Origin: Kocuria sp. TGY1127_2
GTDB taxonomy: Bacteria; Actinomycetota; Actinomycetes; Actinomycetales; Micrococcaceae
Length of the DNA: 64,000 nt
NCBI RefSeq assembly: GCF_013394385.1
Contig: NZ_AP022834.1
Coordinates: 1,550,001-1,614,000 of the forward strand
Direction: 5' to 3'
Part shown: positions 34,606 through 43,693 of the stretch, piece by piece
How positions within the stretch are numbered: the first letter of the stretch is position 1
Layout: each line of letters starts with the position of its first letter
Translations under genes and position numbers: made by a program
The notes under the pieces: model-generated
Told to the model about the DNA's origin: nothing
The model's database searches: none
The model's input: only the letters and a program-made list of their open reading frames with translations

Positions 34606-35688
34606 TCAGCCCTCCGGAGGGGGACCCACTACCTCGACGTCGAGCTCCGCCTGAACCTTGACGAATGCCTCAGCGGGGAATTCCGGCTCGCCCCCGTTCT
34701 CCAGCTGGACTCGGGCATCCGTGGGAGTGTTCATGTAGTCAAAGAACTTTTCGAACACCCCGGTGGTCAACACACCGAGCATCTGGGTGTTGTGTCCCGT
34801 GAAAGCAAAGGAATGAATTGTGCCGGCGGGCGCATGCACATAGTCTCCACGAGAAAGAACAAGCTCTCGCTCGTTGACGTTCAAAGTGACGTGACCATCC
34901 AGGCAGATGAAGTTCTCGGTGTGAAGACGGTGGAAGTGCCGAGGAATATATGGCGCCTTGGCTCCCCGGGTCTGCACTGCTAGGAACTGATTGTCCGTGT
35001 GCCTCGGCCGGCACACGAAACTGTTGATCTGCTCAAATTGCTCCAACCGATCCCCTTCACCGTCCTCCAGAGAAAAGGCCCGCATCTCTTGCGGGAGGCG
35101 GGCGAAGCGAGGTCCGAGCTCGGCGAGGTAGTCCCGCTTATAGAATGTGAACCCGCAGGCTTCCAGCTCCTCATGAGCAATTCCGGTGATGCCGTCGCTG
35201 ACCCGGAAGGTGTGGGAGGACGAGGATGAACCCAACCTCCGCGCCGCTCGCAGGAAGGCGTCTGAAGAGGAATGCACCAAGGCGGAGTTGATAAGACCTT
35301 CAGAGGCGAAGGACCAGGGAGTATCCGCGGGGATGGTTGCGCTACCGCCTGCAATGACTTCCCGACGACCGTCCATGAACCACAGAGTCAGTCGGCCCTC
35401 CATGACGTGCACGAAGGTAGGTCCTGGAACGGAGAAGAAAGGCGTGGCCGGGACCGTTCCGGAACTCACGCGAGCCAGGGAGAACACGCCACCGTTGTCT
35501 TCGGGACGGGACATGACGGTCACATGGTAAGGACCCAGCTGGAGCTGATTCCCCTCCCCCGCGGCCAGGGCATAAGGGACGGAATCTCCGGGAAGCGAGT
35601 CCAGGACGGGGACCAGACTGTGACGCTTTTCTATGATCTCTTCCGGGTCTGGAGTGATACTAGCGGGGATAGCGGAAGTGGTAGTCAT
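34606..35688 (-). CDS. bicupin dioxygenase, quercetin 2,3-dioxygenase-like
   Basis: 360-aa protein made of two cupin domains. The first (about residues 60-150) has FVHVMEGRLTLWFMDGRREVIAGGSATIP. The second (about 230-330) has PRHFHRLHTENFICLDGHVTLNVNERELVLSRGDYVHAPAGTIHSFAF, with the His/His/Glu/His metal set. Bicupin quercetinases open the central ring of flavonols with oxygen, giving a depside and CO. AGAGGA precedes the ATG. It lies 48 bases after an esterase gene on the same strand; that esterase could split the depside into protocatechuate, the product also made by the neighbouring PobA. The substrate is not provable from sequence. Confidence 0.8.
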   Translation of the reverse strand: MTTTSAIPASITPDPEEIIEKRHSLVPVLDSLPGDSVPYALAAGEGNQLQLGPYHVTVMSRPEDNGGVFSLARVSSGTVPATPFFSVPGPTFVHVMEGRLTLWFMDGRREVIAGGSATIPADTPWSFASEGLINSALVHSSSDAFLRAARRLGSSSSSHTFRVSDGITGIAHEELEACGFTFYKRDYLAELGPRFARLPQEMRAFSLEDGEGDRLEQFEQINSFVCRPRHTDNQFLAVQTRGAKAPYIPRHFHRLHTENFICLDGHVTLNVNERELVLSRGDYVHAPAGTIHSFAFTGHNTQMLGVLTTGVFEKFFDYMNTPTDARVQLENGGEPEFPAEAFVKVQAELDVEVVGPPPEG

Positions 35689-35736
35689 CGTAGAATTCCT
35701 CTTTCGATAAATAATGATGTGCTCCAGGCCTGTGTC

Positions 35737-36696
35737 CTAGCGCAAGTACAGTGCAAAAAACCGAAGGATCATCTCATGGTCAGCCGCAAGGTTTCGGAGC
35801 TCAAACCGATTTCGTGGACTCTGTGCAATCCGGAAATCTGTCCGAGGTTCTCTCTCGAGCCGCCCGTTGTCCAGGCGAACGTTTGGGCCCAGTTCAGCGA
35901 CTTCCCCGGGGTTGAGGAAGCCGTGACCGAACCCCTCGATGAGCACCAGGGTTGATTGCCGTCCCGCCTGTGCGAGGTGAGTGTGCAAAGCGATCGACTG
36001 TCCCGGAGGAACCATGCAGTCATCTGTGCCGTGCATGATCAGAAAGGGCGGGGCTTGCGCTGCGTCCTGGTGGACCGGGCTGGCGGCGGCAGCCCATTTC
36101 AGCTGATGATCGTAGCTTTCTGGGGAGGTAGCGGCTCCGCCCAAAAGATCCTGCTCGGGCGTCGTTACCGGCATGTCCTGAGGTGTTTCGGCCCCCATGT
36201 AGGCGGGCAGCAATTGCTCGATTCGAGCGGGACCATAACCTTCCATAACGCAACTGACATGGGTGGGAATGTCCCGATAATCCGTCGGAACGGCTTCAGC
36301 GTCGGTGTATTTCAGGTCGCCCTTAAGGGCAGTCATGGCCGCGATATGCCCACCCGCGGAAGAACCCCATAAGCCAATCCTTTCTGGATCAAGGATCAAA
36401 TCCACATGATGCAATCGGAGGAATCGGATCGCCTGCCGTAGATCATGAACCTGGGCGGGATGTGGATGGGCTGGCGCCAGGCGGTAGTCAATACTGACCA
36501 TCGCGAAACCTTCAGCAGCGAAGTGTTTCGGAAAATCTGGCCTCGCGGTTCGGCTCTGAAGACGCCATCCGCCACCGTGCAACCATATGATCACGGGCCA
36601 GCCTTGAGGCGGTTCCGGTCCCTGCGGACGAACCACATCCAATTTCAGATGAGGGTGACGTGGAGAAAAGGGGAGAGTCTCGATTTTGACGTTCAT
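35737..36696 (-). CDS. alpha/beta hydrolase, esterase/lipase (HSL-type)
   Basis: 319-aa alpha/beta hydrolase. The oxyanion-hole motif IIWLHGGGWRL and the nucleophile elbow GLWGSSAGGHIAA (catalytic Ser) are clear, with MHGTDDCMVPPGQ (Asp) and GFGHGFLNP (His) completing the triad. I chose the ATG at 36696 after AAGGGA; a TTG one codon earlier is less likely. There is no signal peptide, so it is cytoplasmic. It is transcribed into the bicupin gene 48 bases downstream, suggesting a shared pathway on a plant phenolic ester or depside. Confidence 0.87.
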   Translation of the reverse strand: MNVKIETLPFSPRHPHLKLDVVRPQGPEPPQGWPVIIWLHGGGWRLQSRTARPDFPKHFAAEGFAMVSIDYRLAPAHPHPAQVHDLRQAIRFLRLHHVDLILDPERIGLWGSSAGGHIAAMTALKGDLKYTDAEAVPTDYRDIPTHVSCVMEGYGPARIEQLLPAYMGAETPQDMPVTTPEQDLLGGAATSPESYDHQLKWAAAASPVHQDAAQAPPFLIMHGTDDCMVPPGQSIALHTHLAQAGRQSTLVLIEGFGHGFLNPGEVAELGPNVRLDNGRLEREPRTDFRIAQSPRNRFELRNLAADHEMILRFFALYLR

Positions 36697-37010
36697 CAAT
36701 TCCCTTGGCTGGTATCCGGGCCCGGGTGTTCAAGACTTTTAAGGCCCACCGAAACGCCAGCTATGGTCTCACGGTACACGTCCCCTGGCCCGCGTGCCCA
36801 GTTTCAACGCACCCGAGAGGGTTGGGCAATATGGGCTCAGCCAGGAACTGGAAAACGTCCGAGGAAACTCGCCGTCACGGCTCGACGAGAACGATAGATG
36901 CTCCCCCGAATTCTCGCGCGGATTATCGAAGAGCCATACCGAGCACACGCCGGACAACAGTAGAACTACTGTTGCCCCTCGGTCAGAGGTTGCTCTGGTG
37001 CACCACGAAC
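36697..37010. other. intergenic region with one perfect palindrome
   Basis: 314 bases between the sugar transporter stop and the esterase start, both on the minus strand. It contains the esterase promoter region and the palindrome listed at 36955-36974. No gene is supported. Confidence 0.55.
36955..36974 (-). terminator. 20-base palindrome after the sugar transporter gene
   Basis: CAACAGTAG-AA-CTACTGTTG, perfect 9-base arms, 36 bases past the transporter stop. It is either a weak terminator (no T-run) or an operator upstream of the esterase operon. Confidence 0.45.
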
Positions 37011-38459
37011 TTAGGCTTGCGGAGTCGTGGGACGCTGGTGTGTTTGTCCGGTCATGGTTTCGAGTTCTTGTTGTTTGGTCTCGGGTACGAATCGCAGGAC
37101 GAAGAAGAATGAGGCCAGCGCGAAGAAGGCGAACGCTCCGTAGAGCCAAGACAGACCGACTCGTTGCGTCATCGGCTCGAAAGCGAACGTGACGATGAAG
37201 TTGAAGATCCAGTTCGAGGTAGTCCCGATGGCGAGTGCCATGGCGCGCATTCTGTTGGGGAACATTTCAGCCAACAGAATCCACATGACCGGGCCCCAAG
37301 AGAGGGCGAAGAATACGACGAAGGCGTTGGCCCCGATCAGCGCAAGTGGTCCGTATGCGCCGGGCAGCGAAACGTTGTCGCCGCTGCCGAGTTGTTGGGA
37401 GAAGGAGATCGCGGTGAGCAGCAGCGACAGGAACATCCCGATTGATCCGATGGTCAGCAGTCGCCGGCGGCCGATTCGGTCAACGAGCAGCATCGCGATC
37501 ACGGTCATGACGACGTTGATGCCCGCAGTAATGACCGACGTTGTAAAGGAGTCGGATTCACTGAACCCGACGGACTTCCACAGGGTCGTGGAATAGTAGA
37601 AGATCGCGTTGATGCCCACGAGCTGCTGGAACGCTGCGATGATGATTCCAACCCATACCAGCGGCTGAAGGCCGAATTTATTGCCACGAATGTCGTTGAA
37701 TGTGCTCTTGTGTTCTTTCTGGAGCGTTTGACGAATTTCTTCGACTTTGGCGTCCGGGTCGGATTCCCCTGATACACGCTTCAGGACACTCGCGGCCTGG
37801 TCGTAACGACCACGCAAGACGAGGAAACGCGGCGATTCGGGTATCGACATAGCCAAGACGCCGTACACGACCGCCGGGATAACACCGACCAAGAACATCC
37901 ACCGCCATGCCGGGATGTTCAGCCACAAATCCTGCGATGAACCGCCGGCGGCACCGGCAAGGCCCTTATTGGAGCTGAGTACGACTAATTGGCCGATCGT
38001 GATCGCCAACTGTTGCAAGGATCCGAGGGCACCACGGCCCTTGGCCGGCGCCACTTCGGATATATACGCCGGGGCGATCACCGAAGCGATACCGATTCCC
38101 AGGCCACCGATCACACGCCAGATCAACAGGTCGACCACGGAGAAAGCCAAGCCCGACCCGACCGAGCTGACGATGAACATGGCGGCACCAAGCAGCATCA
38201 CATTACGGCGACCCCAACTGTCCGCCAGCCTTCCGGCGTACCAGGCACCGACGGCACAGCCCAGCAATGCGATCGAGACGACAAACCCCGAGAGAAACGA
38301 GCCCAATTCGAAGTGGGAGCTCAGCGCATCGACGGCGCCGTTGATGACTGAGGAGTCGAAGCCAAAAAGAAAGCCGCCAACTGCGGCGGCAATCGAGACA
38401 CCCACGGCCTTCCCATGGCCACTGGTCGCATTGATGCTCTTATTAGAATCCGCCATCAT
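37011..38459 (-). CDS. sugar porter family MFS transporter
   Basis: 482-aa, 12-helix proton symporter of the sugar porter family (xylose/galactose/arabinose type). Signatures: GFLFGFDSSVINGA in helix 1, GRLADSWGRRNVML after helix 2, the R-x-x-x-G-x-G-x-G segment RVIGGLGIGIASVIAPAYISEVAPAKGRG, PESPRFLV before the central loop, QQLVGINAIFYYS, and PETKQQELE at the end. GGAG lies 9 bases before the ATG chosen at 38459. It is monocistronic; no sugar catabolic genes are adjacent. Confidence 0.92.
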   Translation of the reverse strand: MMADSNKSINATSGHGKAVGVSIAAAVGGFLFGFDSSVINGAVDALSSHFELGSFLSGFVVSIALLGCAVGAWYAGRLADSWGRRNVMLLGAAMFIVSSVGSGLAFSVVDLLIWRVIGGLGIGIASVIAPAYISEVAPAKGRGALGSLQQLAITIGQLVVLSSNKGLAGAAGGSSQDLWLNIPAWRWMFLVGVIPAVVYGVLAMSIPESPRFLVLRGRYDQAASVLKRVSGESDPDAKVEEIRQTLQKEHKSTFNDIRGNKFGLQPLVWVGIIIAAFQQLVGINAIFYYSTTLWKSVGFSESDSFTTSVITAGINVVMTVIAMLLVDRIGRRRLLTIGSIGMFLSLLLTAISFSQQLGSGDNVSLPGAYGPLALIGANAFVVFFALSWGPVMWILLAEMFPNRMRAMALAIGTTSNWIFNFIVTFAFEPMTQRVGLSWLYGAFAFFALASFFFVLRFVPETKQQELETMTGQTHQRPTTPQA

Positions 38460-38956
38460 TCTGCCCATCTCCAATCGACTGCAACCTGCGACCGTTAAGG
38501 CTCAGCGCAAGTTTCGCCAGCAACAATACTCCGACAGGCCGTCAACTCAACAGAGGCCGGAAGTGACGCGCCGTCCCTCCTACAGATAGCTGAACGGGCG
38601 CATCAGCGACGTCGAGCGCCACGAGGCTTCTCGGAACAACGCGCTCATCAACGCCTGTGCTGGCGATCCGGATGAATGTACCGGAACCTGGCGGACGCAG
38701 CTGGGGCGACCTGCAAAAATGGCCGTATGCTCAAAGGCAAAATCCGTATGGTGCAACGCCTCGAGACCATACGAGCCTGGTTCATTCCTATGCGATCTTC
38801 GGTTTGTGCTCGACTGGGAAATTTACCGACCGTGCGATGAAGCAATACTGTCCGACGTTACTGTGCAAGGCCAGAGGTTTTTCTGGGTCGCTGTCCATAT
38901 AAATCCCACCGTACCCAATAGGTCCTTTGTATAAACTGGGGCGGAGCAAAATTGTT
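38460..38956. other. intergenic region, no supportable gene
   Basis: 497 bases between two minus-strand transporter genes. It includes the promoter region of the sugar porter. Short frames on both strands lack ribosome sites and family likeness; I see no clear operator or hairpin. Confidence 0.5.
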
Positions 38957-40357
38957 TCACGAAATGCGTTTGAGCGAAGATTCTAGTTTCTCCAGGCTCA
39001 CGTCTTTGGTTCTAATACCCAGAACCGCTGCAGTAGCTGCACAGACCAACCAGCTTCCTGCCGCGGTGATAATGAGGTAGGTAGCTCCATTTTGTCCAGC
39101 CAGAGCGAGGATTCCTCCGGCCGCGAGTGGGGCGAGGAAGCCTCCTAGCCGGCTCAGCCCGAAACTTGTGCCGGCTCCCAGCCCGCGCAAGTGGGTGGGG
39201 TAGATCTCCACCTCGTAAGTGTGGAGCATTGGTCCATCGATGAAAACCAGCATTTCCGTCAGGAACCCGAAGAGCAGGATCATAGGTACCGAGTCGGAGA
39301 AGTAGAAAGCTATGCCACAGAGCATGTTTAGCGTGTAGAAGACAGTCATCCCCCATTTGCGGTTGATCCTGTCGGTTATTTGCGAGGCGACCAGGCAACC
39401 GATGGGGTAAGAAATCTGGATCAGAGCCGTATATCCGAGAGCGTCAACAATTGAGTATCCCTTGGCAGTCAGGATGACGGGGACGAACGTCGTGAAACCG
39501 TAAGCACCGAATCCCTGAAAGAGTTCGATGATCCACACGCTCAGGGTTCGCCGAAGGTACGCCGGACGCAACAAATCAACAGTCTTACTCGATTTCTGCA
39601 GAGTGGAGTCCATGGGTGGGGCCGGTTGGGGCTCGGGCAGTCCGGAAAGGTTCCGTTCAGCCATGACACGTTGTTCCATACGAGAAAGAATCGCGTCCGC
39701 CTCGGCATGGCGCTCTTTCCGGTCAAGCCAACGCGGCGACTCGGGGACATGCCGGCGAATAAAGATCGTCACCAATGCCCCTGCTGCGCCGATCAGCAGC
39801 GCGATCCTGAACCCAGACAGTGGCAAATTCTCTGCCGGCCCAATGAAGCGGGCAATGAATCCGCCGACGGTGCCACCGAGGAACCCAAAGGCAAGCATGA
39901 GCGCAGTTGCCTTACCGCGCCGACCCGCAGGCATGAATTCTTGTGTATAGGTCGACGACAAGGGGATTTCCGCACCCGTGCCCAGGCCCGCAATGATCAA
40001 GGCGATAATCAGGATGACACCGTTAGGTGACAGGACCGCGAAGATGTTGCCGGCTGCGAGGATGCTCAGGTTGAGGGTAAATGCGTTGCGTCGTCCAATG
40101 CGGTCAGCTAGCCGACCAAATATGATCGCGCCGAGGAACGTTCCGAAGAACAGGGCGGTGGGCGCTCTGGTTGCCAGCTGCTCGTCCCCGAGTGACGACA
40201 GAAAAGTCGAGGAGATAGGACCGATGGAATACAGCATGTAAGCGTCCCAGAACGTGCCCAGGGAGATCAGGAAGACCATCAGCGTTATATGCCGTGAGTG
40301 TGGCAGCCGGTCCAGCCTTTCGGCCGTGCCATATGTATGCGGGCTGTTCGTTGTCAT
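38957..40357 (-). CDS. MFS metabolite transporter
   Basis: 466-aa, 12-helix MFS protein. It has FLISLGTFWDAYMLYSIGPISS in helix 1, GRLADRIGRRNAF (motif A), GLGTGAEIPLSSTYTQEFMPAGRRGKA (sugar/acid porter-like) and PESPRWLDRKERHAEAD. It resembles the group that imports aromatic acids, niacin or polyols. The start is ATG 40357, 5 bases after the amidohydrolase stop, so the two form an operon and this protein probably imports that enzyme's substrate or precursor. Control is likely by the divergent LysR at 41295. Confidence 0.88.
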   Translation of the reverse strand: MTTNSPHTYGTAERLDRLPHSRHITLMVFLISLGTFWDAYMLYSIGPISSTFLSSLGDEQLATRAPTALFFGTFLGAIIFGRLADRIGRRNAFTLNLSILAAGNIFAVLSPNGVILIIALIIAGLGTGAEIPLSSTYTQEFMPAGRRGKATALMLAFGFLGGTVGGFIARFIGPAENLPLSGFRIALLIGAAGALVTIFIRRHVPESPRWLDRKERHAEADAILSRMEQRVMAERNLSGLPEPQPAPPMDSTLQKSSKTVDLLRPAYLRRTLSVWIIELFQGFGAYGFTTFVPVILTAKGYSIVDALGYTALIQISYPIGCLVASQITDRINRKWGMTVFYTLNMLCGIAFYFSDSVPMILLFGFLTEMLVFIDGPMLHTYEVEIYPTHLRGLGAGTSFGLSRLGGFLAPLAAGGILALAGQNGATYLIITAAGSWLVCAATAAVLGIRTKDVSLEKLESSLKRIS

Positions 40358-40362
40358 CAAGG

Positions 40363-41223
40363 TCAGGCCCCTTTAATTGCGTTTTGAAGAAAGTCAGCGA
40401 ACAACCTCGTCGGATTCTCAACGAGAATCTGACGCTGACGCTCAAGTTCGGGGAACCAAAACCCCAGTTGCCCTAACAGGTCGTCGTACCGGAGTCCCAC
40501 GTTTTCGTGACTGATCCACGGCCAATCACTGCCCCACAGAATCCTGTCCCCTCTCTCTTCCTGAAGTTGCCTAGCCAGTTGGAGAGCGTGGTCGCTGATG
40601 GCCAGTCGATACGGAGCTGAGAGCTTCACCCATGTACGGCCCGTAGCCAGAAACTCGGCTACAACGCTTCCAGAAGGCGTCGATAAGTCATTGATGAGAC
40701 CGAAATGGTCAATGACGAGATCCGCACCAGCATCAAGGACTACTTGTCCGACTCCGGATAAATGCTCTGGTTCAATCAAAACTTCGATATGCATCCCCAA
40801 CTTCGACGCATTGCGAAAGAGCCGCTGATACTCAGCATCTGCCGGGTCCGGCCTGTTAGGGAGCTGCCACCAGTTCAGCCGAAGCCCACAGACCCCGTGC
40901 GAGGCCAATTCGATGAGTTCACTTTCGCTGGTTCCCGGAGCCACTTGTGCAGTACCCAAGAATCGACCATTGCCTTGCGCCAACGCCTCCAGAAGCAGTG
41001 AATTGTCATTCCCGTAAAAGCTCGGCGCAGTCAGGACGGCATTGGAAATATTGTTGCGATCCATATTCGCAAGTAGCTCGTCTGCCGAAGCGTCTGCCGT
41101 TGGGCTGGAGTGACGGAGAGGCGATAGAGGGGCATCGCGACGCACCACGTGCGCATGGCAGTCGATTCCGGTTGGTTGGCCGGGAGCTGACGAGATGCAA
41201 AGAGGTGTTTGTAACTGGGGCAT
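40363..41223 (-). CDS. amidohydrolase 2 family TIM-barrel hydrolase
   Basis: 286-aa metal-dependent hydrolase or decarboxylase of the amidohydrolase-2 group (2-pyrone-4,6-dicarboxylate lactonase-like). The HxH motif is DCHAHV near the N-terminus; later LVIDHFGLINDL and the C-terminal WGSDWPW (metal Asp) fit the family. I chose the ATG at 41223; a GTG at 41256 is possible and would put the CACGATA dyad inside the gene. It is followed by an MFS gene 5 bases on. The substrate is probably a lactone or aromatic carboxylate; unproven. Confidence 0.82.
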   Translation of the reverse strand: MPQLQTPLCISSAPGQPTGIDCHAHVVRRDAPLSPLRHSSPTADASADELLANMDRNNISNAVLTAPSFYGNDNSLLLEALAQGNGRFLGTAQVAPGTSESELIELASHGVCGLRLNWWQLPNRPDPADAEYQRLFRNASKLGMHIEVLIEPEHLSGVGQVVLDAGADLVIDHFGLINDLSTPSGSVVAEFLATGRTWVKLSAPYRLAISDHALQLARQLQEERGDRILWGSDWPWISHENVGLRYDDLLGQLGFWFPELERQRQILVENPTRLFADFLQNAIKGA

Positions 41224-41229
41224 GTTTTT

Positions 41230-41245
41230 CACGATAAATATCGTG
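41230..41245. promoter_or_regulatory. dyad CACGATA-AA-TATCGTG
   Basis: Perfect inverted repeat with 7-base arms directly upstream of the amidohydrolase start, in the gap to the divergent LysR gene. It is a good candidate for one regulator site controlling the amidohydrolase-MFS operon. Confidence 0.55.
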
Positions 41246-41281
41246 AGCGCGAACACCTATCAACCTAGGTACATAATCTGT

Positions 41282-41296
41282 ATAAGCTCAGCTTAT
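41282..41296. promoter_or_regulatory. LysR box overlapping the lysR start codon
   Basis: Perfect 15-base palindrome ATAAGCT-C-AGCTTAT, which contains the T-N11-A form of LysR-type sites. Its last two bases are the first two of the lysR ATG, suggesting tight autorepression. Confidence 0.6.
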
Positions 41297-42209
41297 GGAA
41301 AGCCTTTCGATACCCTTGCTGCGCACGTTCGTCATGATCTGCAGGCTCGGAACCTTCAGCGCCGCTGCTGAGGCTCTCGACATATCTCAGCCAGCAGTAT
41401 CGTTACGGGTCCGTCAGCTTGAAAATTTAGCTAGTGCGACCTTGTTCGACCGACACGGCAACACCGTGGTGTTGAGTACAGAAGGTGTTTCACTTCTCTC
41501 CTATGCCGAACGTGCGCTCCAGGCGATTGATTCGCTCAACAGTTATCTCGAAGACAAACAACCGTGGACGGGGTTACTCCGCATCGGCAGCTCTGAGCTT
41601 TTCTCTATGACAGGTCTTCCTGGAGTCCTCCAGGCCCTGGAATCCGAGCACCCGACGCTCAAAACGAACCTTACGGTCCGGGCAAGCACCTTCTTGATGA
41701 AGGCTCTTGAACGGGGTGAACTCGATGCCGCGTTCGTCAGTGATCCCGACCCAACTGCGGACTGCGTGCTCCTCGAACTTGCCACGACGGGACTCGAAAT
41801 CATCAGCAACGGACACATCGGGCTCCCTGACGTGGTGACACCGAAGGATCTTGCCGGTTATCAGACTCTGCTCAACCCTCGACCATCTGCGATCAACACC
41901 ATTGTGGCCGACTGGCTCTCCCCTGAAGACGGCTGGTCAGAGACCAACACCTGCGACAGTATTCCGGTAACGATGAGGCTGGTCCGTGACGGCATCGGGG
42001 CGGGCGTCATACCGCATTGCATGACCTCGACAGAAGACACGCCAGGCATTGTGCGTCATAGCGCATCTCCTGAGTTACGGAAACTGCGGGTCTACTTGGC
42101 ACACCGACGTCGGTTGTCCGAAGAACGCGTAAATTTTCTCGCCTCGACCGCCCTCGAAGTACTAGCCCAGGCCTCTGGTTTTGAAGTGACTGGGTCGTCG
42201 ATTTCTTAA
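41295..42209 (+). CDS. LysR-family transcriptional regulator
   Basis: 304-aa regulator. The N-terminal winged helix (LLRTFVMICRLGTFSAAAEALDISQPAVSLRVRQLENLASATLFDR) is followed by the periplasmic-binding-like effector domain, normal length. It is divergent from the amidohydrolase-MFS operon with two dyads in the gap; the expected role is control of that operon by a pathway intermediate. No ribosome site is seen before the ATG, so translation may be leaderless or weak. A GC-rich terminator follows at 42299. Confidence 0.92.
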   Translation: MESLSIPLLRTFVMICRLGTFSAAAEALDISQPAVSLRVRQLENLASATLFDRHGNTVVLSTEGVSLLSYAERALQAIDSLNSYLEDKQPWTGLLRIGSSELFSMTGLPGVLQALESEHPTLKTNLTVRASTFLMKALERGELDAAFVSDPDPTADCVLLELATTGLEIISNGHIGLPDVVTPKDLAGYQTLLNPRPSAINTIVADWLSPEDGWSETNTCDSIPVTMRLVRDGIGAGVIPHCMTSTEDTPGIVRHSASPELRKLRVYLAHRRRLSEERVNFLASTALEVLAQASGFEVTGSSIS

Positions 42210-42298
42210 TACCTGCGAAAGTGGCACCGAGACACTGCGACCGACATTCAGCACCATGACTCTGCATGTCAGCTACGATGCAACGTCCTGGTCACGCG

Positions 42299-42330
42299 GC
42301 CCGGCCGGGCAAAGCCGGCCGGGCTTCTTC
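42299..42330 (+). terminator. intrinsic terminator after lysR
   Basis: GCCCGGCCGG-GCAAAG-CCGGCCGGGC (10-base arms) followed by TTCTTC, 90 bases past the lysR stop. It is also placed to end read-through toward the converging hmp gene. Confidence 0.85.
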
Positions 42331-42402
42331 ACCGCCGCTGTCACCGTTGGCGGGCGACTCTCAGCGCGGATAGTCCGAACATCCGAGTCAGGGCAGATCG
42401 GA

Positions 42403-43590
42403 TCACACCGAGGCGAGCTCCCTATCGTGGATCATCCACTGATCAGGGCCGAAGATTTCGTAACGGATCCGAGGACCGGATACGCCGAAATCGACGAGTT
42501 GCGTACGCAGGTCCTGCATGAAGCCCAAGGGGCCGCACAGGTAGGCGACGGCGTTCGAGGGGATGTCGAGAAGTGATACATCAACCCGTCCCGTGATGTC
42601 ACCGCCCTCGGCCATAAATGAGATGGCGCTGCCTTGGGGCAGACGCCGGACCAAGTCCAAGGCTTCATCGCTCAAAGCCCATTCACTCATGGTGTGCTCG
42701 GCATGAATCAGTGTCACGCGACGGTTAGTGCCTGAACGTACCAACTCATCCAAGAAGGCCACCATCGGGGTGATCCCGATACCGGCGGAGAACAGATAAA
42801 GCGGTGAGTCATCATCGGGAAGAATATTCGACAGCAAGGCGTCGCCGTAGGGGTTCGAGATCTCGATGACGCAGCCGGGCTGGAAGTCACGGTGCATGAT
42901 TGGGGTTATCTCGCCATCAGCGTCCCGCTTGACCGCGATGCGGCGTTGATTCGGTCCCGACGGCAGAAGAGTGAACTGCCGCGGCTGAAGCAGCCCATCA
43001 TCAGTGGTTGCAAACACCGAGATGTATTGCCCAGCTACCGTCGGGGTCATAGGAGTCTTGTCCGCGGGCTCAAGCGTCAGAACGACGACGTCTCGACCGG
43101 TCTCCTCACGCCCGATGATCATGAACGGGGAGCGCGAGCTTTGATTCGCCTGCCGGGCACGCAGGTCTCTCTCGAGGCTGATCAAGGAATGGGCCATCAA
43201 CCAGTAGACCTCAGTCCAGGCGTCGACGATCTCTTCCGTTGCGGACTCCCCTAGATCCTTGGCAATGGCGCCGAAAAGATACGTGTACACGGTCTGATAC
43301 TCCGACTCCGGGACCCCCAGGGAGACGTGCTTGTGGGCGATGCGGGAAAGCACCTCGTCCGGGTACGAGTCCGGGTGTTCAATAATCCACTGCGCGAAAA
43401 CGGCGATGGATCCTGCCAGAGCGCGAGGCTGAGTACCTTCCACCTGGGATGAGCGGGAGAATAGCCCATCCATCAGATCGGGACGCGCCCGGAACATGTC
43501 CTCGTAGAAAACGGACGCGATCTGCGGGATACGTTCCGCAATGATCGGAAGACTCGCCTCGATCACGGGCCTGGCCTTGTCAGACAGCAT
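42403..43590 (-). CDS. hmp: flavohemoprotein, nitric oxide dioxygenase
   Basis: 395-aa enzyme that converts NO and oxygen to nitrate using NAD(P)H. A globin domain (about residues 1-135) has the B-helix Tyr in SVFYEDMF and the proximal His in RIAHKHVSLGVPESEY. A ferredoxin-reductase-like FAD domain follows (RQFTLLPSG at the usual RxYS site) and then an NAD domain (YLFSAGIGITPMVAFLDEL, LCGPLGFMQDL). AAAGGAG precedes the ATG. It lies 103 bases downstream of an nsrR-type gene on the same strand, the expected NO-responsive pairing. Confidence 0.95.
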   Translation of the reverse strand: MLSDKARPVIEASLPIIAERIPQIASVFYEDMFRARPDLMDGLFSRSSQVEGTQPRALAGSIAVFAQWIIEHPDSYPDEVLSRIAHKHVSLGVPESEYQTVYTYLFGAIAKDLGESATEEIVDAWTEVYWLMAHSLISLERDLRARQANQSSRSPFMIIGREETGRDVVVLTLEPADKTPMTPTVAGQYISVFATTDDGLLQPRQFTLLPSGPNQRRIAVKRDADGEITPIMHRDFQPGCVIEISNPYGDALLSNILPDDDSPLYLFSAGIGITPMVAFLDELVRSGTNRRVTLIHAEHTMSEWALSDEALDLVRRLPQGSAISFMAEGGDITGRVDVSLLDIPSNAVAYLCGPLGFMQDLRTQLVDFGVSGPRIRYEIFGPDQWMIHDRELASV

Positions 43591-43693
43591 AGGAACTCCT
43601 TTACTACTCTCGTTGAACCGGTATTAAATAAGCATATTTCATGCCAATTAAATAGCGAGGCTTCGAGTGCCGCTCAACGGCATGAGATTGATC

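Noticed and set aside
43632-43644. GCAT-N5-ATGC dyad upstream of hmp as an NsrR site
   Set aside because: Arms of only four bases; too weak to call an operator, although the location is right.
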